Of a stretch of DNA of 64,000 nucleotides, positions 22,508 through 35,000 are shown piece by piece. The notes beneath the pieces were generated by a model, which did no database searches, was not told where the DNA came from, and worked only from the letters and a program-made list of their open reading frames with translations. Source of the stretch: Coniferiporia sulphurascens (taxonomy: Eukaryota > Basidiomycota > Agaricomycetes > Hymenochaetales > Hymenochaetaceae); contig NBBA01000011.1 in the NCBI GenBank assembly GCA_002794785.1, positions 1,488,001 through 1,552,000 on the forward strand, read 5' to 3'. Each line of letters begins with the position of its first letter. Position 1 is the first letter of the stretch. Position numbers and translations under genes: made by a program.

Positions 22508-22870
22508 TCATCCAAACACGTTGTTCTCCATCGCCATCGACTCATTCAGAACGCACACAACATGGCCTACTCCCTGTCAATTTACTTTCTGCGCCCGCCT
22601 CTACTAGAGGTATTTAATCTTGAAGCGATTCGGATGCCAGCGCGCAGCTGCTCCTTCAACCGATCTCGTGCGCTCTTATCGGGTGGATGTGCTGGCGAGA
22701 GAACGAACGCCCCGATTGCGTTAGCCGTCAGTTACTTCATGCTCAACGTTAATCTCAGCATGGGACATTGGATCGTATGGGAGTATAGCACTGGTCTGTC
22801 TTTAGGTGTGGTCCGTGCGGACTCGTACGATGACCACACACGCCACATTCCAGCAACTTCAGTTTTACGT
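22508..22870 (-). pseudogene. J-like domain relic (C-terminal fragment of the array family)
   Basis: Minus-strand reading recovers pieces of the C-terminal module of the intact gene in different frames: SSYESA and RPVLYS near 22780-22830, then AIGAFVLSPAH near 22690-22715, DKSARDRLKEQL near 22650-22685, and the final FG-stop at 22508-22510. Sequence left of the stop (22400-22450) still resembles the 3' flank of the intact gene (AATAACATAC...GAATAA...CTACAT at 31945-31975). At least two frame changes make it non-functional. It lies 3' of copy B on the same strand, so it is probably the detached C-terminal part of an ancestral full-length copy B. Confidence 0.75.
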
Positions 22871-23109
22871 CGAACCAAGCGTGGCTGACACAACCACGCC
22901 GTCCTCGGGCTTGTTGAATGTGTGTGTCTCAGAATCGGGAGGGTTGGCCATGATGGAGACGACGACGTACGTGGTCGCATTCCGTGTGGTAGACCGACCT
23001 ATTCCTTAACGATTACAGCCGCAAATGAAAGCTTACACTTTAAATTGATCAACTCTCCGTTTGATTCTGTTCCGGAGGGAACCAAAATGACAAAAAAAAG
23101 ATTACAGTA

Positions 23110-24812
23110 ATACGCGCTCGATGAACATGGCTTGGTTTGGGGTACTGGCTAATGAGATACAACTGCTACAACCAATCTTGAGCTTTTATTAGTTGCTCTT
23201 CCGCTCGTGTCATCTCATCATCTTCTAGGCTCGATGCGATAGCTGCTCTTTTTGCTGCTACGGCAGGGCTACTATTGTTTGGGTCCTTCCATCGCCCGTT
23301 GTTCCGCTGCAACACAGCTTTCTGCGTCACAGCCTGAGACTGTCGGAGAGCCCTTTACCCCTCTGGATAGCTTCTTCAGTTTCCTCTTTCCGGCGCTGCG
23401 CCTCGGCGAGCTCCTGATGCTCCATGAGGTCGTCGGCCACCTGCCTGCATTGCTGTCCCGCGATTCCCTGTAGGTAGTGCATCACCAGCTGGCGTTCCTT
23501 CTGCATCTGTTGTTTCATCTTGTCCAAGCGTGCGCGTTGTTGCTGCTCCGCGAGCTCAGCGTCCTTCACATTTTGCAGCCTAGTCATTTCGACGTCTCTC
23601 TTCCGCTGCGCTTCCTCCCTTTCGCGTAGCCCTGCGAGAGTCTCCTTTTTCGCGTCGACGCTGCTGCTCCACGCACTTCCGCTCGTACGCTGCGCGCTCC
23701 TGCTCGTACTCTGCACGCTTCTGCTCGTGCTCTGCGCGCTTTCGCGCGTACTCTTCCCGCAGCTGTAGATTCAGAACCTCTCTTTCCTTCCTCGTCCGCT
23801 CTCCTTCGCAAAGTCTCCTCTCCTCTTCCTCCCTACGCACTAGATCATCTTGTCGCTGGAGTTCAAGCGCTTCTTCCCTCGCTCGCAACTCTTCTTCCTT
23901 CGCCCACAACTCTACCTCCTTCGTGCACAACTTCGCCTCCTTCGTCCATAACTCCTCCTCCTTTGCCCACAATTCCTCCTCCTTCCGGAGTAGTTCGCCC
24001 TCTTTCCTGCTTTCGCTGCTCCACGAGATTGGCGGCTGGTCGCCAGTGCCCCCGTCCTGTGAGTTCCTGGTCGCGGAGTTCCAGCTCTATCCTCTGGCGT
24101 AGCAGCTCGTACTCCTTCCGCCTCTGCCTCCAAGGCTCCTCCTTTTGCGCAAGACAGTGTTGATAAATATCGGTATCCCACTGAAATCGAATATCCATTC
24201 TCTGTTGTTGTCCTTCGTTCCGCTTGTAAAGCTGCTGTTGCTGCTGTTCCTCGAGCTTGCGGAGATCCTGACGTATATCCGCGGGATCGTCCTGCTCGCG
24301 CTGATGCCGATGCTCTGCTGGCTTAGCAACTTTCTCCAAAGGGTCGTAGTCGACGGTTATTATACGGTCGGGGTTCCGGAGGGAGGTGTCGGGATGTCGA
24401 CGATTACAGACGTACTGCGTAACGAAGGGGGAAGGAAAGCACTTATAGGCAACGGCTGGAAAGTATAAATAGGTATTACGTGCGTGTGAGCAGCGAGACG
24501 GAGATGAGGCGGCGGAGAGATAGAAAGGAGACGAGGAGACGTACTACGTGAGAGCGTCGGAATGGTATATACAATGAACAAGTATACGCAACCCGAGCGG
24601 GACGGCGGCCTGTCTCGAGTGCGATTTAGTTTCAATGGGGGCTATTGGTTTTATACGCAGCCAGTCTAGTCTGCAGCAGGCTGTCGAGAGTCAGTCGCGG
24701 TTGATCTACAAGAGGCGCGCGAGCCTCGTGTTTATTACCTAATCCCGGCTTTGTGAGGATCCTCGTCCTTTAGGCGCTCTCGATGCCTTTTCTGGAATAA
24801 AGTGGACCTACA
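23110..24812. repeat. Tandem segmental duplication, unit B
   Basis: Second unit of the duplication, aligned with 20169-21942. The two units differ at many scattered positions and small indels, so the duplication is not recent. Confidence 0.85.
23166..24360 (-). pseudogene. Copy B: decayed coiled-coil paralogue
   Basis: It aligns with copy A end to end. The initiator corresponding to ATG 21506 in copy A is ATA here (24358-24360). The frame slips at about 24010 (an extra base before a KEGELLRKEEELW-type stretch), again at about 23655 (five A in a row where copy A has fewer), and again between about 23330 and 23360, where a 5-nt length difference brings an early stop. The final block (DDEMTRAEEQLIKAQDWL, stop 23166-23168) matches copy A. 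The slips are at different places from the one in copy A, so the two copies were damaged independently. A protein product is unlikely. The domain order is otherwise the same: an acidic/basic coiled coil rich in Gln and Arg. Confidence 0.8.
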
Positions 24813-24988
24813 ACTAGAATCGGTGTTTGTCAACGTCACAAAAATTCGGGGGCCTGTGTATAGCACAACGAAAAGCACATACAGAGGGCAACACACATCA
24901 AATGATTCTATATATTAAGCCTAAGATTAGTTAAAATACAAATCCTCTAGCTCATAGTGGATTTCTACCGTTCGCACAATGTTGCAGC
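24813..24988. other. Spacer between unit B and copy C
   Basis: AT-rich spacer including what appears to be the 3' flank of copy C; its right end resembles the 3' flank of the J-like relic (GTTGCAGCTCACCCAAACAC here, GTTGCGGCTCATCCAAACAC there). No gene. Confidence 0.4.
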
Positions 24989-26988
24989 TCACCCAAACAC
25001 ATTGGTCTCCATCGCCAGTAATTCATTTAGGACGCACACAACATGACTCGCTCCCTGTCGCACGGTTTCTTCTACACCCGCCTTCAAATGCCATTTACTC
25101 TCGAAGCGATCCGGATGCCAGCGCCGCAGCTGCTCCTTCAACCGATCTCGTGCGCCCTTATCTGGCGAGTGCGCCGGCGAGAGAACGAACGCGCCTATCG
25201 TAATTATCGTTAGTTCTTTCTTGCTCTTCGGCGAGTCCAGTACGGGCCATGGCATTGTGCGGAAGTTTAGCATCGGCCGGTATTTGAGTGTTGCCCACGC
25301 GGACTCGCACGATTGACCACGCACGCCGCATTCGTGCCCCTCCACCCGCAATTAATGAAGCGTCCGTGGCACCCACACCGCGCGCATAGAATCTTGCTTG
25401 AACTGCTCCCGTTGCTTGTATGCGTATTCTTCCTGCAGCCGGTGCCACTCCGCCTCCGACCGTGCGTAATTGTGCACACGCGAACCCGAACTCCCATAAG
25501 CGGGAGTCTCCCGCTCTGACTCCAATTGAATTTGTCATCGTCCAAACGCTCGTTGAACTCTGGGAAATGCCAATTGTCGGCGGACGATTGTCTCCTAGGC
25601 CGACTGATATGGTGGGTGAAGGACGCGCACCCCAGGGCGTACGCGTGGAGTCCGAGACGGGGGAAGACGCGGAACTCGCTGAAGAGCGCCGGGTATTGGA
25701 ACTCCATTGGGAGTGCACACTACTTGCACCTGATGCTGCGTATTTGGGAACAGTGAGTGAAGCGCCAAAAGAACCGGATGCAGACGAGACGAACCTGGGG
25801 GACTGGAGTTTGGGACTGGGTTGGAGAAGAACCAGCTTGTTTCACGACTTTGGGCTTCGTCCAGCTGCCCGTAACGTCTCGAGAACTCTTGTTGTTGTCT
25901 GAGTTCCTCTGCATAATCATAATCCTCTTCCTGCTTTTCCTCTCCTTGTAAGTCCATCTTCCTCCTTTTTTTCCCTCTGTCTCCTTCTCCTCGGTCTCCC
26001 CCTCTCTGATCTCTCCTCCCTCCGCACGCTTTCGCTCGTACCCCTCGTGCCGCAGCCTTTCTTCTAATGGCTCTCCTTCCTCATTCCTCTGCTCTTCTTC
26101 AAGTCGCATATTCTCCTCTTCTTCCTGATGTGTTAGCTCCTCCTCGCGCCGCCGCGAATCGCACCGTCGGCGTTCAAGTTCCTTCTCTTTCTCTCGAAAC
26201 TCGTTCCCCTTTACCTGCGACTCCTTTTCCTTCGCCTGCAATTCCTCCTCCTTCGCTCGTATCTCCTCTTCCTCCGCCTGAAGCCACTCCTCCTTCTTCT
26301 GCAACTCCTCCCCCTTCGCCTGCGACTCCTTTTCCTTTTCCCGCAACTCCTCCATCTTGACCTGCAACTCCTCCTCCCTCACTCGCAATTCCTTCAACGC
26401 CACCCGTAACTCCTCTTCTGCCGTACATAACACCCCTTCCTTCACTCGCAACTCCTCCTCTTTCCGTTGCCTAGCCTCGCGCTGATTCAGCAGCCACTGT
26501 TGGTTAATCTCTTCCTCATTCTGACAGGATTCAACCTCTTTCCGATGCTGAATTTTAGCGAGCTCTTCCAACTCCTTCCTACGCTGCTGCTCCGCTCGTT
26601 CGGTAGCCGCATGCTGGCGTTGGTTCTCTGCAAATTCCCGTTGAGGACGCTGTAGCTCGTTTTCCCTCTGCTTCGGCCGTTCCGTAAACTCTGCAGCTGG
26701 TAGCCACCTGGTATTCATCTGCCCGCGAGGTGCTGCGGAGGCGAGGTGCGTGGGATCCCACCTTGAATCGCCGGGTGTGCTCGACGCGTTGTGCGCGAGG
26801 CGACCGTGGTGGATGTCGAACGGGGAGGAAGACAGCGAAGAGGTGGGAAGGACAGAGTAGGGCGCCGTCGTACCCAGACGCGAGATAGAAGGGCCATTGG
26901 GACGACAGACGACGAAATCGGGATCGATGGACCCCCGTCGGTGGTCGGCAACCTGGAGACGTGAAGCGTTGACGGCCGTAGACATCAT
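24989..26988 (-). pseudogene. Copy C: decayed full-length-type paralogue with J-like end
   Basis: The 5' part is open from ATG 26988 (MMSTAVNASRLQVADHRRGS) through a disordered leader and a long helix of repeated EEELQ/KEKE units to about 25980. Homology to the intact gene then hops frames: YAEELRQQQEFSRRYGQ near 25890-25910, SQWSSNTRRSSASSASS near 25660-25710, and from 25351 the final SCESAWATLKYRPML, FVLSPAHSPDKGARDRLKEQ, RRWHPDRFESKW and ...NVFG-stop at 24989. At least three frame changes separate these blocks, so no complete product is expected, although a truncated N-terminal protein of 422 residues could be made. It keeps the same domain order as the gene at 32046-36593 but with a shorter leader and helix. 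Confidence 0.78.
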
Positions 26989-27904
26989 GTGTCACTAAGA
27001 TGGGAGAAAACATGCGCGTGAGCAGATAGCAGCAAGACGGATTATAATATGGGCGAGTACATACGTGGGGCGTCACGGCAGGTGGAACGGCAGTTCACTT
27101 AGTGTTTTTCTGTTCGAGTAGGTGATACTAGTCTAGTATACTGCGTAGCTAAGGAGGTTATCGAGAGATTGACGGGCACCACGTTGGCTGGGGTTTCAAG
27201 TCGTCGCTTCCCGAAGTTAATAGTCTGTGTACACAACTATGACGCTCGTTGACACCGTGAAGGAGGAGAGCGACTGCAAGGAGCCTTATTTAGAGCCGCA
27301 GGGCCATATACTCCGATAGTCTGTTTGAACGAAGCCACCATTAGTAAGGCTGAAGTTTGAATAAAAGGCCAGACGGACGGGCGGCGGGAGGCGACTGCCA
27401 TTGCAGGTCTCTTTACCATCTAGTACAGTGATGCCCGTATCCGTTTTTGTCATGAGCTCGGTTCTGTCCTTGCCCTATATCTGTCATTGCGACTGATGGG
27501 TAAGCTATTCTCCTCAATGTCCATAGATCTCGGCGCTGGTGACGACTACAACTGTGCGTTGCATGTGAGGAAAGAGATAGCATGGGGAAAGCGCGACGAA
27601 AACCTACCTTGTAGACTTAGTCGCAGATTTGGATCTACACTCGTTTCGCGCTCTGGGAATCTAACTCCGCAACTCGTGTTAGGTCACGTGAGGCTTGGTC
27701 GCGTCTTCCAAGCCCTGACGTCGGGACTCCGGCCACGATGCTGCCTGCTGCTCCAGGAAACTGGTCTGCAACTTCACCTTCGCTTCGTCCTCAATCTTTC
27801 GGAAAACAAAACTCGGGCTTTTTTGTGAACTTTTAAAGTCGTCGGCACCGTCCGACCGCATCTTCGACAAGTTCTCAGCCGCATTGGACTGAGGTCCTTA
27901 CTAG
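26989..27904. other. Divergent spacer between copy C and IKS1
   Basis: About 0.9 kb between two divergent start codons, holding the IKS1 promoter and the upstream region of copy C. Short frames at 27237-27419 and 27487-27828 have no recognisable content. Confidence 0.4.
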
Positions 27905-30815
27905 ATGGCCTCGTATCCTTCCTTCAATGAGTCTGGACCTAGTCGTCCGGCGTCGCCAGAAGGAGTCTTGGTTGTCCTACCACACAGTGACAACACCGCT
28001 GGGGAGCTTGAACAACCAACATGGCGGACCATTTTGTCCGACTCGCACCAAGTCGTACTCTACAACTCCGACTCACATGCACTGTCCGTGATGCCGCACG
28101 GTGCTGTGCCGAGCACACTCGGAACTTGTCCTTACTGCAATCAACCCCTTGATGTCGCTCCAGATGAGCCACCGTACTTCGAGCCAGACCAGCGCACGCG
28201 CGCGTCCAATTACTTCCAGCTACTTGAGATCGCGAACGAGACAAGCTCAAGGCCACCGAGTTTAGGGAGGTCGAGGTTAGGGCCTGGGTCTATCAGGGGC
28301 TCGTCGGAAAATAGAACACCCAGTGGAAACGAAAATGGACAGAAGTTTGCGGCCAACGCCATGGCGGAAGGCTACTTCAATGCGTTCTTCAAAGAAGACT
28401 GCAGACTGGGAATGGGGGCGAACGGGAGCGTCTATCTGTGTCAGGTGGGCTTACATTCTATGCGTCTACTCTTTATCCTTATTGTATTGTTCAGCACGTC
28501 CTCGATGGAAATCCTTTGGGTAGGACGCATTTTGTGCGGGAGGCTCGTCAACTTACTCTTACGAACTCGACTGGCAGGTCGTTTCGCGGTTAAAAAAATT
28601 GCTGTTGGGCGATCTCACTCCTACTTGATTCAAATCCTTAGGGAAGTGCGTTCCTATTCATTATTTTTACTTTTCTTTCAAAGCGACTCAATCGTCCTCC
28701 GCTTAAGGTCCGCCTACTTGAAAGGCTCCGACATCCAAATATTATTACCTACCATCACTCCTGGCTAGAAACACATCAATTCTCGTCTTTTGGCCCAAAA
28801 GTTCCTACTCTTTTGTACGTCTGTTTACATCTTTGCGTGAACCCTTTGTCGACTGACCCTATCAATAGCGTATTAATGCAGTGGGCCGAAGGTGGAAGGT
28901 TTGTCCACCACGTTCTTAAATCTTCCGTAACACCAGGTTTAAAATTCACCACCGCTGGAATCGGCTCAATAACGTCCACGTTATAGTCTCGACGACTTCA
29001 TCGAAGGTCGCTTCGGCCGGACGCACGACCCCCAGCAATCGGGTCCCTCCGCCAGCTCCTCGGGCATTGACGGTTTCCGTTCTCGTTCAGAGCGCATTCG
29101 CGCATTCCGTGCTGCTCGTGCGCAGCCCGAGGAGGAGCAAAACAAGCGCAAGGCGGAGCGTGCGCGCGGCGTCCGTACAGCAGTCCATTTGCTTAGTGCG
29201 GAAGAAGCGAAAAGGCTGTTCACAGATGTAACCTCTGGGCTGGCTTTCCTCGTACGTCTCAGTCCTTTTGATATGCTCCGTGTCAAACTCGATCCGGACT
29301 ATACTCTTGCCCCCGCAGCATGATAAATCGATTTTACATCTCGATCTAAAGCCGGGAAACGTGTTGCTCACTTGGGACGAAGACGCACTGATGTTCGTGC
29401 GATATAAATATGTCTTCCCTTACTCATTTGTTGACGTTCACAGACCGCGGGCCATGCTATCTGATTTCGGCACTTCACGTGACATGATCGAGCCTTCGCG
29501 ATCAAGGTCGGGAAACACTGGGACGTGAGTCGTTTGTTGCATTGTGTGATAAACTTGGGGATTTATTTGGCACGCATTGATCTAGGCTGGAGTACACTGC
29601 TCCGGAGTCGCTTCCCTCTCCACAAACTGGTCTTCTCTCGCAGATTGACTCAAAGGCAGATATGTGGTCTCTCGGAATGATCCTGCATATGCTCCTCTTC
29701 TTTCGTCTCCCGTATCATCACTCAAGCGATGGAGACAAGCGAGAAAATGACGGTTTGGACATGGCTAGGCTCGAGAAGGAAGTACAGGACTACCCGGGGT
29801 TCGTATTTGTCAAGCGTCCCAGGAACTTGGTCTTTGTTAATCCATGCTGGTTGTGGGTTATAGATTCAGACGAGCTTCGAATTTGGAGACTATGTTCAAG
29901 AGCCGTGGTCTCCCCACGGCTTATATATTACTCCTGGAGAGCCTGCTTAGTAGATTTCCAATGAAGAGGCCGTCAAGCGAACAAGTTTTACGTGCCATTC
30001 GTGAGGGCAATGTAAGTGCGGCGATGGATGGGCCCTATTTTGTACTCAACTAATCTCTAAATGAACCTTGTCTTTGCCTCGACAGCTTGACCCTTTGTCC
30101 GTGCAATCCGGAGCGGACATTGGGGAAGGAACGCTTATCCCTCGGATGTCGTCACCCTTGACTCACACCAGCCCTTCCGGCACCAATAAGGTCAGCGATG
30201 GGACTGGGTCCCGTCTTGACGAGGCAGCGCTTGAAGAAGAAATTCACGAAATGGATGAAATTGAGAATTTAGAGCTCGATACACCTTTTCTTCCGGACTT
30301 AAAGGGAGATATGCCCACGCCGCGTCCGATGCTCGCTCTCCCGCCTTCCCCGTCCTCACCTCCGCCACCTGAACGAAGGGTACCCCGTTTTCTGTGTCCA
30401 TTGTTGCACCGGACGGACTTTAGAAGATGGTCTACGCCGTCGCGTCCTTTCGTGGTTCAGGGTGTAAAGTCTGCGCTGCTTATTTTCAAGGTTCGCCGAT
30501 GTTGATTTTATCCGGATGTCGTCCTTCACTTCTTTCTCCTCTTCAATCTGTTTTACCCCTTGGTAGTCCTGCGAGTTTCCCTTCTATAAGTGGCTGAACG
30601 CTCCTACCTCTCCACAGGTTCTCTCTCTGTTCTCAACCTGCCCTGAGGGCCAACCCAAGACCATCTTCACGGGCCTCGTAATGGGTCTCGCCGTTAGCGA
30701 CACATGGACGGCTGACCTAAGATACACTGTGCTCCTTGCTGTTGTACACGCCGTACTCCTCCGCCATTTATGCTCAAGCTCACGAGTGTTGTGTGTGAAA
30801 GGGAGTAATTTTTGA
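27905..30815 (+). CDS. IKS1: IKS1-type serine/threonine kinase, 12 exons, 717 aa
   Basis: Exons: 27905-28444, 28495-28519, 28578-28645, 28708-28814, 28869-28898, 28987-29251, 29319-29392, 29444-29524, 29586-29798, 29864-30011, 30086-30490 and 30618-30815; the sum is 718 codons with stop. The N-terminus has the family's CPYCNQPLD zinc-like pair after SDSHQVVLYNSDSHALSVM. Kinase motifs: GMGANGSVYLCQ, FAVKKIAVGRSHSYLIQILRE, HPNIITYHHSWLE, VLMQWAEGG|SLDDFIEGRFG, HLDLKPGNVLL, LSDFGTS, YTAPESL and DMWSLGMILHMLLF. The usual HRD is HLD, which I recall as normal for this family. After the kinase comes a Pro/Asp-rich linker and a hydrophobic end (TIFTGLVMGLAVSD, YTVLLAVVHAVLL), suggesting membrane anchoring. 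Yeast Iks1 is poorly understood. It sits between damaged copy C and the intact family gene, on the opposite strand. Confidence 0.92.
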
Positions 30816-32045
30816 CCTGCCCCATCTTGTTACTGGTCGAGAGTGCGCTATACAGCCGATCCGGGACGTTCATGTATTCTCCGTCAAGTTACCAGGTTAT
30901 GTGCGAATGCCGCGCGGCAAACGCTCAGGTTCCAAACGCGTCACGCATCATACACGCCCCACTACCCTCTGCCAGGGTTAGAGACCCGAGCCAGCTCCCC
31001 GGGCACGCTAGCGTGACCGGGGATCTGTCTTGTGCCGCCTTGCTAAGACTATATGACAAATGCAAACGCTGTGCCGTCCGTACGGACCGTCATGCTACGG
31101 AATAAATATGTATGTAACAGCGTACAACCTACTACAGTTTGTGTTATTATAAGTACGGACTTGATAGAATATATGTATAACATCACTTCCACCGCTGTTA
31201 TTTAACGAATAGTTCACGGCGATGGTTCTAACGTGCAGATACTCAAGACAGACTTATACCAAATTTCGTACAACGAGATGATAAGGAACCTGACAGCAGG
31301 TCGGGCTGATGGTCAATGTGCAATTAAAACACACATAATAACAAGGTAATATATAGCTCAGTACAGGAAGGTAGGACATTTGGCTGATCCAATGAGAAGA
31401 ACAAACTGTGGGGATGAGTGAATGGATATTTCTCAAACAGACTTTCGGTATAATCGAACTTGTACGCGTTTAATGGTAAAGAAATTCTTAACCCTCAAGC
31501 TGTACTTCAAAATATGATTCATTTCCACCTTCCCCGTGCTGCAGAGTGTCTTCAGTTTACGAGTTTTTAACGTCTTTTTTGGTACTGTAGAATATAACAT
31601 AAATCGATGGTTCTGCACTTCTAGTGTGCGCGAAGCAATAATTCGGAGTAGATCATGACACATGTGGCGTTCGACTTCACATGTTTGTACGGGTGGCTGG
31701 TAGACGTATAAACAAATGCGCGTCGCGTGAAAAATAATGTCATGTGATCTATCACGTGCGAAATTATGATCGTTATCGGTTACAACTGATACTTTTTCAA
31801 AAGCAGCAAGCTCACTACGCAGATGGACGCAGGACTCAGGCAGTTCAAATAGTTTCACATGATGATAAAGGTTGAAAAGGTTGAAAACTAATCATATATT
31901 TCCGGCACATCCGAACTCATGAAATAGTTATACAGCACATGCGGGGGATAACATACATTGAATAATGCTACATAGTTAGTCCAAGATAAGTGAGGATTCA
32001 GACTCTCCGGTTCACAGTGGACTCTTCGTCGCAATACATTACGAA
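30816..32045. other. Intergenic between convergent IKS1 and the 1515-aa gene
   Basis: Tail-to-tail spacer. A 141-codon minus frame at 31433-31858 begins MKLFELPESCVHLRSELAAF; it has no recognised motif and is not called. The 3' flank of the coiled-coil gene at about 31940-31985 (AACATAC...GAATAATGCTACATAG) has a counterpart at 22400-22440. Confidence 0.4.
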
Positions 32046-35000
32046 TCACCCAAATGGGTTACTCTCCCTAGCCATCAATTCATTCAGGCCACGCACGACT
32101 TGGCCCGCCCCCTGTCGCACGGCCTCCTTCTCTTCCGCATCCGCCTTCGAAAGCCACTTGCTTTCAAAACGGTCCGGATGCCATCGTAGCAGCTGCTCCT
32201 TTAAGCGATCTCGTGCGCTCTTGTCGGGCGAGTGTGCCGGCGAAAGAACAAATGCGCCAATCGCGTTCGCCGTCAGCTCCTCCACGCTCGTCGGTGGCTT
32301 CAGTACTGGCCACGGCATCGTGCGGAAGTATAGCACCGGTCGTTCTTTCAGCGTGGCCCATGCGGACTCGTATGATGACCATGCACGTTGCGCCTGTTCC
32401 CGCCCACTCGTAGTCGACGAAGCAGCTGCGGCCGCCCGCGCGGCACGCTCCTGCTCCGCGCGCGCGGAATCTCGCTTGAACTGCTCTTGTTGTTTGCGTG
32501 CTTGCTCCTCCTGCCGCCGGTGCCACTCTGCTTCCGATAGCGGTGAGCTGTGAGTATACGAGCCCGACCCTCCGGAGACGGGAGAGCTGCCCGTTGCGGC
32601 TCCGGAGGAATTTCCCGTCTTCCAAGCGCCCGATGAAGCCTTGTAAGTATCATTCGTCGGCGTACGGCTATTTCCCGGGCTGCTGGACATAGTGGGTGTA
32701 GGGCGGGTCCCTGACGACCATGCTGAGCTCGCTGAGCTGGCAGACGACGCGCGAGTGAAATCCGAAGCAGCAGAGGACGCGGAACTCGCTGAAGAACGTT
32801 GACTGCTGGAACTCCAGTTTGAATGCACGCTACTTGCACTCGATGTTGCGCGTCCGAGTCCGGTGAATGAAGCGCCAAATGGGCCGGATGCAGACGAAGA
32901 TAAAGGATTAGAGTTCGGTATGGAGGTTGAGAACGACGAGCTTGTTCCGCGCCTCTTGGCCTCGTTCTTCAGCTCGTAGTATTTCAAGAGTTCCTCCTGC
33001 TGCTTGAGCTCCTCCGCATACTTCCGATTCTCCTCTTCTTGCTTGCGCCTCTCCATTTCCTTTGCCTTCCACTCGAATTCTTCCTGTTTTCTCCTCTCAT
33101 TTTCCCTTTCTTTCTCCTCCAGACCTTTCCGCCTCTCCTGCTGCCTCTGCTTCTCCCATTCCCGACGCTTCTCCAACTCCTGCTCTCTCAATAATTCCAC
33201 CTCCATCTGGCGCTCCTTCGCCTCCCTTTCTCTTGTTTCCCTTTCCCTCATATCTCTCTCCCTCGCTTCCCTCTCCCTAAGCTCCCTTTCCTTAGCATCC
33301 CTAGCATCCCTTTCCCTCATCTCCCTCTCCTTCGCCTCCTTCGCCTCTTTCGCCTCCCTTGCCCTCGCCTCCCTCGCCTCCGCCTCCCTCATTTCCCTCT
33401 CCCTCTCCTTCATCTCTCTTTTCTCCTGCTCCTCACGTTCTCTCTCCCTCTGCAGCTCCATCTCTCTCTCCTTCAGCATTCGCTCCTCCGCGCGCTTTCG
33501 CTCATACTCCTCTCGCTGCCGCCTCTCAGTCGCTTCACCCTCCTTCCTCACTCGCTCCTCCTCGCGTCGTCTCTTCTCCTCCTCCTCCCGACGCGCAAGC
33601 TCCTCCTCTCGCTGCTCTAGCTCGCGTCGCTGGCGTTCGAGTTCCTCCTCCTTCGCTCGTAACTCCTCCTCCCTCCGTTGCCTCTGTAGCTTCTCCTCGC
33701 GCTGTTTCAGCATCCACCGCTGGCGGTTGATCTCTTCCTCCTTCTGGCGAAGTTCCTCCTCTTTCCGGCGTTGGATCTCAGCGAGCTCCTCCTCCTCCTT
33801 CCTACGCTGCTGCTCCGCGAGTTCGGCGGCTTCCTGCCGGCGTTTCTGTTCCGCGAGTTCCTGTTTGTGGCGCTCCAGTTCCTCCATCCTCCGGTGCAGC
33901 TCGTACTCCTTCCGTCTCTGTTGCTCCTCAAGCTCGGCTTCTCGCAGGCGTTGCTGTTCAGCACTCTTGGCTTCCTGTTGAAGCCGAAGCTCCTCTCTCC
34001 GCTGCTGGTCTTCCTCCCGCTTGCGCTGCTGTTCCTCGAGCTCGCGGAGCTTCCGCTGCTTCTCTGCGAGCTCAGCATCCTTTATCCGCTGCTGCTCAGC
34101 AAGTTCGAGGTCTCTCTTCCGCTGCGCCTCCGCCTCCGCCTCCTCCTTTCTGCGCTGTTCCTCCTCGCGTCGATGCTGTTGCTCCTCGCGCTGTCGCAAT
34201 GCCTCCCGCTGCCGCTCAAGGGCCTCCTCCTTCAGCTGTTGCCGCTCTGCCCGCTCCTTCTCCTTTTCTCGCTCTCGCTCACGCTCCCTTTCCTTCTCCC
34301 TCCCTCTCTCTCTTTCCCTTTCCTTCTCCCTCTCTTGCTCTCGTTCGCGCTCTCTTTCCTTCTCCCTCTCCCTCTCACGCTCCTTCTCCTTCTCCAGCTC
34401 CTCCTGCTTCTTCCGTTCCTCCTCTCGCTCCTGCTCTCTTTCCCGTTCCCTCTCTTTCTCCCTTTCCTTGGCCTCCCTCTCCCTCTCCCTAGCCATCCGA
34501 TCTGACAAGGCTGACGAAGAGACAGATGGCGAGCCCGAGACTCCCACATAATCACGCGATCGGCCCACAAACGGAACAACGCGCTCAGACTCGAACTCCT
34601 CGGGCTCATCGAAGTACTGCTGCCGGGGCCGCGTACGCGACGCAAACCGATTCCCCCGCATGCTGCTACCATCGTCCGGCACGATCTCCGTCGGTTGGCG
34701 CGAGAGGGGCTCGCGCGCCACGGGCGCAGGCGACGACGTGCGGCGCGTCACCGGAAAACCGGGTCCCGACGACGACTCGGGCACAGGCGAGAACCGCGTC
34801 GCGGACGGTGGCGTTGGGATCGGTAGCGTCGTCTTTGGGCTCGGACTTTGCTGGGGAGCAGGGTACGCGGGTGAGTGTGGCAGTGGGACGACTGCCTCCC
34901 GGGTGGAGGAGCGCGAGCGCGGGATCGGAGAATCGCCGTATGGTACACCCAGAACGTGAGACGAGGCGGGCGTGCGCCCCGAGCTTGAGTCACTGTCGTT

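Noticed and set aside
31433..31858. 141-codon minus-strand frame
   Set aside because: Plausible amino-acid mix, but no homologue recognised, no splice partners, and located between two 3' ends.
33004..34551. Long plus-strand open frames rich in Ser/Leu/Pro over the 1515-aa gene
   Set aside because: They are antisense shadows of the Glu/Arg/Lys repeat codons (GAG/CGC read as CTC/GCG). No start context or family resemblance.
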